Shown here piece by piece: positions 11,081 through 24,200 of a stretch of 64,000 bases of DNA. Within the stretch, counting starts at the first letter, position 1. Each line of letters begins with the position of its first letter. Position numbers and translations under genes: made by a program. Below the pieces are notes generated by a model. That model was not told where the DNA came from, ran no database searches, and saw only the letters and a program-made list of their open reading frames with translations. The DNA comes from Parasponia andersonii (lineage: Eukaryota; Streptophyta; Magnoliopsida; Rosales; Cannabaceae), in NCBI GenBank assembly GCA_002914805.1, contig JXTB01000106.1, forward strand, positions 699,318-763,317. The letters run 5' to 3'.

Positions 11081-14000
11081 TGTTGCATTTTATAACCTAA
11101 AGTTAATGGTTGCACCAAAATAGTACTGTGCCATAATTTGAATGGCTAGGATTTAAGTATATAAGGAATTAAGTAAACAAATCAATCTAATGGTGGAAAA
11201 TAAGTTGTAGAAAAAAAGATGAAGACTAGTGAGATTTTATCTTAGAGAGGTAATAACTTTAAAATTAGTAGAATAGGAAAAGAAAGAGATAAAATTAGTG
11301 AGTAATTCTAAAAAAGGAAAATATTGACAAAACTAATTGATAGCTTTTGTTCCTAAAATAATTCAAAAAATAAGAAAAGAAAAATGACAATGGAGATATT
11401 TTTTGAAAATTAGTAGCTATAATACAAAGTAGAAGACATTGACAAAACTAATTCAAAATGTATGAAAAGGAATAATATAGTGGAGAATTTCTTTAGGAAC
11501 AAGTGGTATTAGATTCTAAATAATTGAAAAAGAAGGAAAATTAGAGAAAAAGTAGTGGATAAGCAAAAAATAAAGTAAAAGATAAGGTAATGGAATTGAA
11601 AAAGAAGATATATTGACAAAACTAGTAATAATGGTATTTGGATTATTAGATGGAATATGAAAATGTATATTATTGGATTCCTCCTACGGATAGCCTATAA
11701 ATAGAGCCTTCATTTGGCAATTGAAAATTCATACTTAACCTTCTAATTACTCAACAAAAACTATTTTTATTTTTTCAATTATCCTTTCTCAAAAAAAAAA
11801 AAAAAAAAAAAAAAACTCTTTCTACCTTACTCTCTTCCAAACCCACAAGAGCTATAATATTTTACTCATCTTCCTTGCTTTTCCTATAAAGACTCTAGAA
11901 AATAAGAATTTTAATTAAGAAAAGAGAGCACCTAGTTTTGTGGTGGAAACGTAAGGAAGAAGAATGAAAGATCTCGGAAGGTAGGTTGCACGAACATATT
12001 TAAGTTTATTTATATTTTTAGCTCTAAAATTCTAAGAAGTTTAATTGTTAGTATTTTGACTTCTAGTAAAATATTGATATTTGAAAATTTTCTCAAATAC
12101 TCCAAGAAAGAAGAATTAAGTTTAGAAGATAAATTTTCCCTCTCTTTGCTTGTTATGTGTTTAAATAAATTCTATAAAAGAATAAATAGATAATAACATA
12201 TTTGATATATTTTAGATGTTATATAATTTATATTATGTTAAGGCCTATTTTATTAATTTCTTAAGCCTCTAAATTTGAATACTTCATAATAATAAAGGCT
12301 AAATAATGATAATAATAATAGTAAAATCAAAATGACTAAAAATAAAAGTGGAAGATTTTTAAGTATAAAACCCTAAAATAAAATATGTATGAAAATAAAC
12401 CAAGCTTAATGATTTAGACTTAGATCCTTAGGAACAGATTTTTACCTATTAAAAATAGTTTCCAAAACTTATAGATGTTTGCTCAAAAGTTGAAGGGACT
12501 AAAATGCCAAAACTTTGAGTATTTAGGTCAAAAGTATAATTTTGACAAAATAAGCATCGAATATGTGAGAAAGTTATTTTAGGTAGTTTTAAGATTATAT
12601 CAAAATGTAAAAATAAATAAAGGAAGAATCTTTAATAAAAAGATAAGGTATAACTCAAGGTCTACCATCAGAGGGCATAAATGTTAAAAATATTAAGATT
12701 ATGAGCAAAAATATAAATGATGAAACTTGAAATTTTGGTTTAGAAATTTGGTACAAGAATAAATAGAAAAATTTATTTAGATCTCTAATTAGGATAAGAA
12801 AATATTTACTTAAATTTAAGTTATGAAATCATAGGAAATAAATGATATGTACTTCTAATTGTATTTAGCCTAAGTTTAGTTGTGGACATAAAAAACGTGA
12901 ACAATGCCTTATAATATTTAGTATCAAATATGATTTTAGATTTTAAATCTGTGTAGCCATTAGTGTGTTTGACTCACTTATCATATCATGACCTTTAATT
13001 ATGAATAAAGTAATTAATCAAGAATAATTCAAAGTAATTGATTAAAAGAAATATAACTATGGAAACTTAACCGATTTAGGATTATATTAATTAAATCAAC
13101 AACCAAATATTTTATAGATTAAAAAGATCTTTATGATAAATATTAAGGAGAACTAAATCTCATCCATCTAAGTGGAAAGTATAAATTAGTCAAAGAATAT
13201 AGCATCATATTGTTTCTTAAATGTGAAGTTTTATATTTGATCAAAACTGAGTCTTAGTTGTCTTAAGCCCACTAAGTAATTAGAAGATTAGGAAAAAAAA
13301 TATGAGTCCACTTTAAATTACTTTAACAAATAGAGTATGCATACGTCAAGGAAAAACTTCGACCTAGACATGCATAATTAATGAGTAGAACTAGGACAAT
13401 CATATTACGAGATAAGTATAATCTCACCTATAGCATGAATGGTCTTGAAAATATTTCATCCATGCAATACGATATATTTGATATTATTTCATGTGAAAAC
13501 TTACCTTTATCTTTAATATTATGTGGCTTGTGTATAATGTGAAAAACACTTACAATGATACATTTCCTATGCTACTAAAATAGTGTATGCTTATTTTACA
13601 ATGTTATCATGTAAAAATACTCCAAACATACTTTAACAAAGGAGATGATATGATAGCAGAATATAAAGTTTGGGTTTGTTATCGAAGTGTACTCACTCAT
13701 GTTAAGAGGAGACAAAATAATATAAGAATTTAAAGGTGTCGTACTAACCTCCACTAGGTGAAGATATTCGAGGGAAGATAAGACTAACCTCCCTTAGATG
13801 AGGATTCTCGAGAAAAATATGTTAAGATTATGACCGTAGGTATTTTCAGTTGGGTAGCTCTCCTGACTTCCCATTCAGTAGTGAACACTCAGTACATATA
13901 CTAAGGCCCATAAGAAAGACAAAATACTTTGTAATAAAAAATAGGATAAAATAATGTTACAATATCTTATAATAAAGTATAGGGCAACGATTTTATAAAA

Positions 14001-14780
14001 TAGCATAACCGAACTTTCATAAAAGATTGTTTGTTTATAAATAGAATATTTGTGAGAATTACATAGTACTTACTGAGCAAAAGCTCATGTTTTATGAATA
14101 TCCATGCTGTAAGTGCCAAAGGAAAGAAACATTTGATTTGATTGATGGATTAGCTGGAATCAAGGCGGGGATGAATGCGAAGCACGGACAATAAAATAAT
14201 GCTATTAAATTACTTCCGCATATATTTTTATTATGAGACAAATAATTTCAATTATGTAAGCTTGATATTGTTTGGAAACATTCTTATATTGTGACATTTT
14301 ATTTCATAATGCATGGTTTTACTAAGTTGAACTTGAAAAAGTATTTCGATTAAATGGAGTTTAAACAAATGTTTTTCAAAAGATCTAAAAAAGAAAATGT
14401 TTTGATTTGAATAAATGCAAAACTCAAGGTATTCTGTCAAAAAGACCTAAACCTTCTAAGGAGAGCTTGGGACCTAAGTGGTCCATATGTAACCCTCCTC
14501 CTCACTTGGAAGCCCTTTATGGTTGTGTATTAATTAAATCACCCTAAGTAAAAAGTTTATGAACAAATTTAAATAAAAATTGCTTAACCATCGAGAAGCA
14601 TTTTACTTGTTTTCAAAATTATCAAATAAGTAAATGTTTAGTTCTAAATATCAATCTCTTAAAAAGAAATAAAAGCATAAAAAGACAACTGTTATGAATT
14701 TTCAGCGTCTATATTTCTCTTTTTAAATAAGTAAACTAAGAATGTAAGTAGCTAACGGTCCGAAAAATCGGGTCACTACA
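11081..14780 (+). mobile_element. Probable solo LTR of a Ty3/gypsy element inside the CACTA element
   Basis: The right edge, ...aatcgggtcactaca, resembles the 3' end of LTRs of plant gypsy (Tekay/Del-type) elements. About 700 bp upstream of it is the cttactgagcaaaagctca motif, also usual near that end. A TATA box (ctataaatag, 11695-11704) in the same orientation fits an LTR promoter. A left edge at 11081 (TGTTGCATTT) is the best candidate. Its 5 bp flank ataat differs by one base from ataaa on the right. No gag or pol was seen, so it reads as a fossil solo LTR. The right edge is better supported than the left. Confidence 0.4.
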
Positions 14781-15034
14781 ATAAATATTCGAAATATATG
14801 ATTGTAGGACAAAAATATCCCTAAAAGCATAGTTTATCGATATTAAAAAAAATTCAAAAATACCCCCAAAAAAGATTAACTCAAATATCCATAGGATTCA
14901 CTTGCTCTGCTCTTGCCCTCTCTTTATGTAAATTTTCTCATAATATTTTTTTTTCACTCTCAAAATCTCTCAACTTTCTCTTTCACTCTCATATCTTTTG
15001 TGAATGATTAAGAAATTTCTATGTTTAAATATTA

Positions 15035-15505
15035 TATATATAATTTAAAATAGTTTGTATTTGAGTTTCATTAAAAATAAAATTTAGGTCAATTTCTATG
15101 AATTTATATAAATTTGGACTAGTTGCATCGACAAATATAGAAACTTTCGACGTTATTTTGATGTTAATTCGATGAAATTCAATATTACTTCAATGAAGAG
15201 TGTTTTTATAATGGAATCCAAAAATTACTCGATGGTTATCGAAGAATTTCAATGAATTTCGATGATAATTCGATGCCATTTCGATGATCATCGAGTAATT
15301 TTTCAAATTCTATTATAAAAACATACTTCATCGAAATTTCATTGAAATGGTATCGAATTTTATCGAAATTTTTGATATTTGTCGAGCCGCTAGTCTAAAT
15401 TTCTAGAAATTCGTAGAAATTGATCCTAATTTTATTTTTTATGCAAAATCTACTACAAAATATCTCGAAACTCAAATACCAAATATTTTAAACTATACTT
15501 ATTTC
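15035..15505. mobile_element. Foldback MITE inside the CACTA element
   Basis: The sequence at about 15045-15155 (tttgagtttcatt..., aatttctatgaattt, gcatcgacaaatat) recurs inverted at about 15370-15485 (atatttgtcgagc, aaattcgtagaaatt, gaaactcaaatac). Between them the arms continue as shorter inverted tcgatgaaattc-type repeats. The whole is a hairpin-forming, non-coding element of roughly 470 bp. The pairing may extend further outward (14957-15000 against 15550-15590). Confidence 0.6.
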
Positions 15506-15879
15506 ATTTCTATAATGTTAATTTAGCTTTGATAGTTTAGAAAATTATAAAGTTGAGAGATTGAGATGAAGCATAGAAAAAGAAAAGGTGAAAGAAAATT
15601 AGGTCTAAAGCATAGATAAAAACTGGAATACTTTGAGAGTAGTTAAGTTTTTTCAAGGAGTCTAGTTATATTTTTTAAAACTTTATTGTGGGAGTCATAT
15701 GCTTGTAAATATGGCACAAATAGAGCCTCTTTTATGAAATTTCTCCTTCTATTCTCTCATTCATTCACTTACTCTCTCCAAATGCCACTCTGTTTGACTC
15801 CTTCTCTCCGAATCATACTCTCTCTCACTCTCTGTCATTTATCACTCTCTTACTCCAAAATAATATATAAATATATATA

Positions 15880-16123
15880 GGTTGTCAATCCAGTAGGTTT
15901 TTTTTTTTTTTACCTATGTATAGGTATTTATTTTAGCCGTTAGACCGTTGAATCATCATCTAATGCATATCTAATGGCTATAATGAAGTGAATGAAAAGA
16001 CATGCATCATTAATGTTATTCTCTCTCTTACTTTTTACTATAAAAAAATGTGTGTAATAGTTTTTTATTGGCCAAATTGATACCTAAGCATAGGTAAAAA
16101 AAAATACATGCGGGTTGATACCC
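15880..16123. mobile_element. MITE in a (TA)n microsatellite, family M, copy 1
   Basis: About 244 bp with inverted ends. The left end, GGTTGTCAATCCAGTAGG, runs into a T-tract and acctatgtataggta. The right end, reverse-complemented, is GGGTATCAACCCGCATGTA and runs into a T-tract and acctatgcttaggta. Both flanks are TA repeats (ataaatatatatag on the left, atatatatgtatac and a long TA run on the right). A related copy lies at 38291-38501, also inside a TA microsatellite. The arrangement resembles the rice Micron MITEs, which are known to reside in TA microsatellites. Assignment to Micron itself is not established. Confidence 0.65.
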
Positions 16124-16859
16124 ATATATATGTATACATATATATATATATATATATCTTTTTTTCTTTTATGTATTTCGTATTATAGATACTAATTCTT
16201 TGTTTGTTTGATTTTTTTTTTTCAAGTTTGCACTATTGTAGTTTTGGAGTTTTTCTTCATTAGAGAGGTAAGTTTCCTATATCTTAATTTAGTTTAATTA
16301 ATTTTTTAAATTTGAGAATTAAATATTTTAGATATTTATATGAATATGTGAATTTTGTGTTATGATTTTGTGGTGCAAATTTTGGTTTATAAAATTTGTT
16401 AATAGTTTGATTTTAGAGTGTGGAATATATTTATTTAAGAGATTTAATATTAATTTTTGACTTTGATTTTGGAGGTCTAATTTTTGTTTGGTAGTTTGTG
16501 TTTTGGATTTATTTTGGAATGGTATAGGTTTGGGAGTTTAATTTTAATACTTATGGGTACAAATTTATTAATTATTAATTTTCTAAAATTAATTATTTAA
16601 GATTTATTTTAGATTAATTAAATTAATTGTACTGTTTGAAAAAAATCTGTAACATCTATAACAATGACATTTGTCATCACTGTAGGTGTTAATTTATATA
16701 TTCTTTAAAAAAATATATGGTTCTATAATTCATATATTTTATCGTCACTATAGATTACCTATAACAACAACCTTATATTTGTGACTAAATTGCAATAACA
16801 ATCTGGTCTAAAGTGATGACAAAAACTGTTGTTATATATGCCTTTTTCTTGTAGTATGT

Positions 16860-18955
16860 GAAATATTATTTGAGCTATTAATGAGTACGACCTAAGAGAC
16901 ACGGTTTATAATCTCAATAGCTTAGTAATATGATCATATGAATATTAGACATAGAAATTTTGAATGTCATATTTATAAAGTTAATATATCACATTATTTA
17001 GCTACGAGTACCTTGATAATAATCTTAATGATGAGTACTATTCAATTTGAATTATGACTTTCTTCATAAAGTCAAATTAATTATTTGTTAGACATATGTA
17101 AAGTAATAAGGAATAAAATAATTAGAAGGAAAAAAAACAATAATTTCATGTAGCTCCAACTATTAATACTTCATGAAGATAATCCACTTATTTAATTATT
17201 ATTTGTGTGTATTCAGAATATGTACATTTATAAGAGTGCAGTAATGAACTTTTAATAAAATAAATAATTACAAATATATTTGGTTTAATTAATTAACAGT
17301 TAATGAAAGCTGGATCCAGTATATTATAGTTTAAATTAAATTGGCCAAAAGGTCTTCCGCCTACATAGTATTTAATTGAATTGCTTAAAATAGAAAACAA
17401 GGGACTCAATAACACTAGGGCATGTGCTTAATATTGATCAAGCAACCTAATCAATTTAAAACCTTTGGTCGTGTCACGATTGCTCAACGTTATGTCTGTC
17501 GCTTTCAACACCTTATCCAGTACTCAACACTCAGATATCATTTTTTATTTAGGTCATATTGCTCAATGTCATGTCTAGTATTATCCACTCCAATATCATT
17601 TTTTTTTATCATATTGCTCAACATCATGTCCAATATTATCGAATTAAGGGTACATATATGCCTTCTTATACCTTTATTTTTTAAAGTAAGTGTATTTATT
17701 TAACTACTTTTAAATAAAATGTATTTTCTAAAACTCACCGTAAAAAAGTATATTTCACCTGCTTGCATATGAGAAATCACACTAAATAATATTGCTTTAT
17801 GTTTCCCATGCTACTGGGGATACATAACATATTTGCGCACTTTCTGATGAATACTTCTTTTTATGGCTAGGTAGTCAACTCTACAGAGTGACCCATAAAA
17901 TAGGCAATCTAATTCCACTTGCCCTAAACATAATTAATGAGCACCGAGATTATTGAAAGATTTGAAAATGAAATGTCATTCTTTGAATCTTTGTCAGCCA
18001 GAAAAAAATTATTATGTATTGTGTATACATTTTTCATTGTTGATGAGATCCTGAGAAATTTATGATTTGGAATGAATTCTTATTTTTCTTGTTATTTTCT
18101 CCTAAAGTCTCAGTTTTTCAGTCGACTACTGCTAAAAAGTTTGTAATAAATCTTAAAAATTAAACCAAGAGTAGTCCATAGAATGTCCAAGTAACTCTTT
18201 GCAAGTCCCCGATCAACAGGGATTTCTAAATTTATGCACTTATTAACAAACTAGTAGGTGATTACAATTAATTATTTGAAGCTGTGCGAATTAGTTTATA
18301 CACAATTTTCTTTATGTGATCACAATTTCCACAAAATATAGACTACATGAGTTCATGGTATTTATTAACCAGACTTCATTACATGGTATTTTTGTTGTAG
18401 TACAAACAACTATTCCATTACAACAAATGTTGTTTTTAGACATATTATTAGTAATTGAACGTAAATTTTTATTGATTAAAAGCAATTTACTTTTTTTTTG
18501 AACTAAAAGGAACTTCATCTTCTTCCTAGCCCCCTCTTTCTCGCTCTCAAAAAGTTTCATCTTCTTTTATGTCAAGTTTTTTTTAATTTCTACACAAATC
18601 CTTTGGATTGATTTTTCTCTCCGGTAGAATCTCCCCGTAGCATTTTCTCAATTTGTTTTAGTTTCACAGTCTTTTCTTTGATAATCTTTCTATTAGTGTA
18701 AGATCTTTATCACAATCAAAAATCTAAAGTCATGGTTTTTAGTAATTTTAAATTAAAACAGTGATAAATAGTGATTTTTCAAAATTTCAGAAAATCAAGT
18801 ATTTAGAATTTTTAAGTTTTAGTTTTCAAAAGTAAATTTCAAAATTATGAATCCTCTTATTAGTTTTAATTTCTCAAGAAAATATATACTTAAAATTTAG
18901 AGGAATTCCATTTAATTCATTTAGATACCTTTTATTTAAAATCATGAAGTTCGAT
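16860..18955. other. Intergenic DNA with a short local repeat at 17478-17640
   Basis: No gene recognised. At 17478-17640 the phrase attgctcaa-gt/atcatgtc...ttatc recurs three times (17481, 17561, 17616) with loosely conserved spacing, so the 93-codon open frame there is probably a by-product of the repeat. Confidence 0.5.
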
Positions 18956-20580
18956 AAAATGAGTCCAACTAAAAGCCTAGGTCCAATGTCTAAACAATTT
19001 ACGTAAATCATTTGCAATTCAAAGTACTCACTTCAGTTAAAAAAAATCATCCTCATACATCTACTCAATAAATAAACTAATTTGACCAAATATATGAATG
19101 AAGAAAGAAAATTAAATAGAATATAGACATCTAACAGGTAATAGGATATAGACATCAAATCTAGTACATATATATTTAAGTCAAGTACATAATAGACAAT
19201 ACAATCAATGACAAGTCCAAACCACCAAAGACTAGTGACTGTAAGTATGCAATGTAGTATGAGCCACTTACGTGGGTAACTATATATGTGTATTGTGTCC
19301 AAGTCACCTAAGTTAGTAACTGTGAGTATGATATATAGTCTGAGCACCCTAGATAGGATACCATAAGTCTGAGCACCCAGTAGAGGTATCATAAGTCTGT
19401 CAGTCACATAGGTGCAATGAATGTATACAATACTATATGTATTACAAGAATGAGAATACAAACCATTTTCCATAAAATGCCAAAATAGACTACAATATTT
19501 TTAATCAATCAAGTTTAGTTCTCAAAACTAAATTCTTATTCAAATTAGATTTTATAAAATTTTAGGCAGAACAACAACTGTTTTCATTAAATCTAATAAA
19601 ATCCAATTCCTGGAGAATGATTTGACACACCAACTAGTGCGATATGCCTCTCAGAAAATTTAAATATCAAATTATGTAAAATCATGTATAAATCACATTT
19701 CAATTAATATTTTACAAAATTCTATATTTATTGAAAATATGTGAAAATTAAAATTAAACTAATCTAGAGATCAAGTAATTAAATCCCTACCTTAATCGAG
19801 TGACTATATAGCACTATGACTATTTAGAGCGTTTGATGCTATTTGGCGGTCGTTAGCTAGGAGTCATGTTTGAACCCTCAATCATTTGGTTTGAAAACTC
19901 AATTTTTCAACAGTCTTGAATCATGAAATCAACCTCACCACTAAACTCCTAGTACCCAAATTAGTTAGGTTAGGCATATGACTTGACCAACTTAGAGTTA
20001 GGTCGAAACCTGGCCTTGTGGCCTGAAAAACAAGGCAAAATCAATGTCATTTGATCTCGTTCCTCGTACCAGTCACCAAACATAGTTAAGATATATATAT
20101 ATATATATATACATCAGAATTCATATTTTCACGAGTACGTCACAAATAAGAGGTTTATTTTACGATCTAATAATCGGATTGAAAATTCATAACTCGAAAC
20201 TACCAAAAATAGGAAAATTGAATCAAGAAAGTTTCAAGTTGTAATATATATACCACAATGTTCTTCTCATCGAGATGAATCTGAGAAGCCCAAGATCGGG
20301 CCATGAGGCTATTGGAATCGGTGCATGTGATAGTTTTTCTTTACAGGTTGCTCTGCTTGTCATCGGCTACTGCAACTTCCGGCAACCCCGAAATACTGGC
20401 AGGAGCACCATCTCATGTCAACACTTTGACTTGGCTGGGTGGTGTCAGTTGTTGTCGGCCAGAGGGTTGAAAGGCGTGGAGGAGTTAAAGCCCAAGTTCC
20501 TTATCGTGGACGAGAGAGAAAGAGACGAGGGAGAGGAGATATATATATATATAATCTATTTTTGTTTTTATTGTTTTTGA
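18956..20580. repeat. LTR-like degenerate repeat region with a GC-richer island (20275-20530)
   Basis: Region 19240-19420 carries short recurrent phrases (agtctgagcaccc, gtaactgtgagtatg, cataagtctg) of the kind often found in plant gypsy LTRs. The 20275-20530 segment is markedly GC-richer and readable for 101 codons but resembles no protein. I see no end motifs, target-site duplication or pol remains, so the assignment is weak. Confidence 0.25.
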
Positions 20581-20950
20581 AAAATTACTAAAATATCCTA
20601 AAAAATTTCAATTTGTACAATCTTTGTCCTATAGATTTGTTTTAGGGTTTTATCCTACTATATTTTAGATCTGTGTAGATTTTGTTTACTTTCATTGTTT
20701 TTCTCGAGTCTTTTTTTTGTTTTTTCTTTATATTTGAATATTTTACATGCTGTATTATTCACAAAGATGGACCCTATTAGTAAAGTTAATACTATACTTT
20801 AAGCAAAAGTACTTTTGCTACTTTTCTTCGTAAAGGTTTGGATCTTGTGTTATTTTCAGGCTTTGCTACTAGGTAGAAAGTGATTATAAGTTTTCTGTAG
20901 ATATGGTGAACTAGGTTAGTTGTATATCTAGTAATGATGGTATTTCCAAA

Positions 20951-21256
20951 TAAGGAGAGGTATTTATACTACATAAGAAATAATGAGAACCACACAAATA
21001 AACAATTACAAAAATCCTTAAGTCACACATATTTTCTTCTACACATTTCTAATAATAATCTAAGTAATCAAATAATTCACATGCAAAAAACTAATATCTA
21101 GCTAATACTAGAAGATTCTAGGTAGAAGACTTCTTTAATTTGGACTTGAACTTTTTCTTTTATGAGCTTTGCACTTAGGCTAACTCCAACTTATTAGGCC
21201 TCATGTTGATAGGCCTAGAACACTTCTTGTGGGCTTAAACAAGTTTATTTTCAAAA
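20951..21256 (-). repeat. Copia terminal repeat, left copy (3' LTR side)
   Basis: Aligns with 25650-25953, sharing for example cacatgcaaaaaactaatat and gaacacttctt. A purine-rich tract (aagaaggag on the - strand) lies directly inside it, as expected of the polypurine tract. Confidence 0.8.
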
Positions 21257-24200
21257 CTCCTTCTTAAACTTATTTTATAATACCAAGTAAGTTTCTTAAT
21301 CCTGCAAAGTCTTCAAACTTGAGTGGCTTGGTAAAAATATCAGCAATCTGATCATGTGATCTCACATGTTCCAATTGTACTTCTTTGTTTGCAACACATT
21401 CTCTTATGTAATGATACCGAGTGTCGATATGTTTGCTTCGATCATGAAAGAATGGATTTTTAGCTAAATCTATTGCTGATTTATTATCGATACAAATCTC
21501 TGTTGCCTCCTTTTGAGGTATGTTTAACTCTTTTAACAACCTTCTTAACCAAATTGCATGACTAACACATGATATAGTAGCTATGTACTCTACTTCGCAT
21601 GTTGAAAGAGTGACAGTCAGTTGTTTCTTAAATACCTAGGTGAAGGTGATTTCTCCCATCAAAAACACAAAACCAGTTGTACTTTTTCGATCATCAGTAT
21701 TTTCAGTCCAATCACAATCATTATAACCAACGAGTTTGTAATCATTAGAAATTAAATAGAACAATCCAAGATTGATTGTACCTTTTAGGTAACGGAGAAT
21801 TCTTTTTGTAACTTTGAAGTGAGTAGTTGTTGGAGTTTCAATGTAATAACTCACTAGTCCAATTGTATAAAGAATGTCAGGTCTTATACATATCAAGTAC
21901 CGAAGGTATCCAACAAGGCTCTTGAAGGGTACTGGATCCACCTTTTCTACTTCATCATCTTTGAATAATTTTATTCTGTACTCCACTGGTGTACTTATCG
22001 GCTTACAATCATCCATATTGAACTTCTACAGGATTTCTTCTGTATAGATTTCTTAAGAGATAAAGACGTCTTCTTCCTTTTGCTTGACTTTTATGCTGAG
22101 GTAGTACATCATAAGTCCGATGTCTGTCATTTCAAACTCATGTATCATTACTCTTTTGAATTTTTCAAACATCCTTGGATTACTTCTAGTGAATATGAGA
22201 TCATCCATGTACAAGTATATGACCAGAATATCTCCATATTTAGTCTTAACATAGAGAGTATGTTCATAAGGACACTTAATGAATCCATTCCCTTAGAAAT
22301 ATTTGTCAATTCGGCTATTCAATGCTCTTGGTACTTGCTTTAGACTGTAAAGAGCCTTTTTCGCTTGAAAACCTTATCTTTATGCCATTTCACCTCATAA
22401 CTCAATAGTTGTTCAATATAAACTTCTTCTTTAAGAACTCCATTCAAAAATACAAACTTTATATCCATCTGATGAATCTTCTATTTATTCTAAGCAGCAA
22501 GAGAAATAATTGGCCTTATAGTTTCCAATCATACAATAGGAGCAAATACCTCATCGTAGTCAATGTCGGCTCTTTGACTATAGTCTTTCGTGACTAGCCT
22601 TGCTTTTATCTTTCTATCTCTCCATTGGCATTCTTCTTCACCTTATATACCTATTTTACACTAATAGCTTTATGACTTTTAGGAAGAGTGGATAGTTTCC
22701 AAGTATCATTCTTCTCTATGGCTTTGACGTCTTCATCAATTACATTCCTCAATTTTTCATCTTGTACAGCCTCTTGGAAGTTCACTGGTCCATAATTAGC
22801 AAATAGGCAAAATAGAGTGAGATTTTCGAGTTTATCGGTCACCTCATATAAATCTTCAAGACTTCATGTATGTTCTTCATGCCTCTCAGTTAAGAAAGAT
22901 GGAGGTGAATCTTCATGAATGGATGATGTTAGTGAGGAAGGTGGAGTAATAGCCTCCTGATGGACTTCTCTTGGTTGCTCTATTAGTGTTTCTACATCTT
23001 CAAATTGTAGAAAGAAATTGTAGTTATTTGTTTGAGAACCAAAGTTTGATTTACCTTCTTCATCGAATATTACATGTCGGTTGATGATTACTTTTTGATT
23101 GTTAGGATTGTATAACTTATACCCTTTGGAGTTGGTATCATAGCCGATGAAAATGAACTTCTCATTTTTATCATCAAGCTTGGTTCTATGTTCGTCTAGT
23201 ACATGCACAAGGGCTATGCTTCCAAAAACTCTCAAGTGGGAGATCCCAGGCTTCCTTCCACTCCATGCTTCTTATGGTGTCTTTCCCACATACTTCTTAT
23301 TGGAGATCGATTAGACAAGTAAACTGCATATGTAACAGCTTCTGCCTAGAATTCTTTAGGTAATCTCTTACTTTTCAGCATGCTTCGAGTTATGTTGAGG
23401 ATGGTCCAATTCATCCTTTCTGCTACACTATTCTATTGAGGGGATCTTAGAATGGTTAAAGGCATCCAATTCCATTTGCTTCGTAGAATTCTTGGAAATC
23501 TATTGAAGTGAATTCTCCTTCTCTATCAGATCTCATGACTTTGATTTGAAGACTACTTTTATTCTTTATAGCAACCTTGAACTTCTTGAAAGCTTCAAAT
23601 ACTTCTGATTATTGTTTCAAGAAATAAACCTAAGTCTTTCTTGAGAAATCATCAATAAAGAGTAAAAAGTAATTGCTCTTGCCGAAAGAACTTGGTTTGA
23701 TAGGATCGCACACATCTATATGGACGAGCTCTAGTAGCTTTTAGGCTCTTAAATTTGACTCTTTTGGAAAGCTTTTCCTGAATTACTTCCCGAATAAGCA
23801 TCCTTGACAAAGCTAATCAGGATGATTGATGCATGGCAAGCCTCTTACTATTTCTTTCTTGGATAGTAGTTCTAGTCCTCTAAAGTTGAGATGCCCAAAT
23901 CTCAAATGCCATAGCCATGATGAATCCTTATAACATGCTCTGAGATATTTTGCTACGTCATTTTGAATGTTCAATAAGAACATTCTATTTCTTAACATAA
24001 GCACCTTAATAATCAAGTTCATGTTGTTATCTCTTATAAAAAGACTATAATCTTTCAAGTGAATATTATAGCCTTTTTCTAAGAGTTGTCTTGAACTCAA
24101 AATGTTTGTTTTCATTATGGGTACATAATAAATATTTAAAATAAATTGATTCCTCCCATTTTTCAAGCAGATAAGAATTTTACTTTTTCCTTTACCCGCT

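Larger units (their letters stand above)
10102..16856. mobile_element. CACTA (En/Spm) transposon shell, non-autonomous, with nested insertions
   Basis: The left end reads CACTATAAGAAAATAAACC. The right end, reverse-complemented, reads TACTACAAGAAAAAGGC. Both are close to the plant CACTA consensus CACTACAAGAAAA. The trinucleotide tgt directly precedes (10099-10101) and follows (16857-16859), matching the 3 bp target-site duplication of this superfamily. Just inside both ends are repeated short motifs around gacga/gtcatc/ctatag (10150-10680 and 16650-16840), typical of CACTA sub-terminal repeats. No transposase (TNPA/TNPD) reading frame is present. The 6755 bp span includes a probable solo LTR, a foldback element and a MITE. 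Without them the shell would be about 2.3 kb. Confidence 0.75.

Noticed and set aside
16640-16860. A separate small MITE at the right side of the CACTA region
   Set aside because: The motifs match sub-terminal repeats of the same CACTA element, and the matching tgt duplication ties it to the left end at 10102.
17422-17703. 93-codon open frame
   Set aside because: It coincides with a loosely tandem DNA repeat and has no recognisable domain.
19033-19473. 146-codon open frame on the - strand
   Set aside because: It is a hydrophobic, repetitive translation of short recurrent DNA phrases with no protein signature.
20275-20580. 101-codon open frame in a GC-richer island
   Set aside because: It ends in TA/T-rich low complexity, has no family resemblance and lies in LTR-like DNA.
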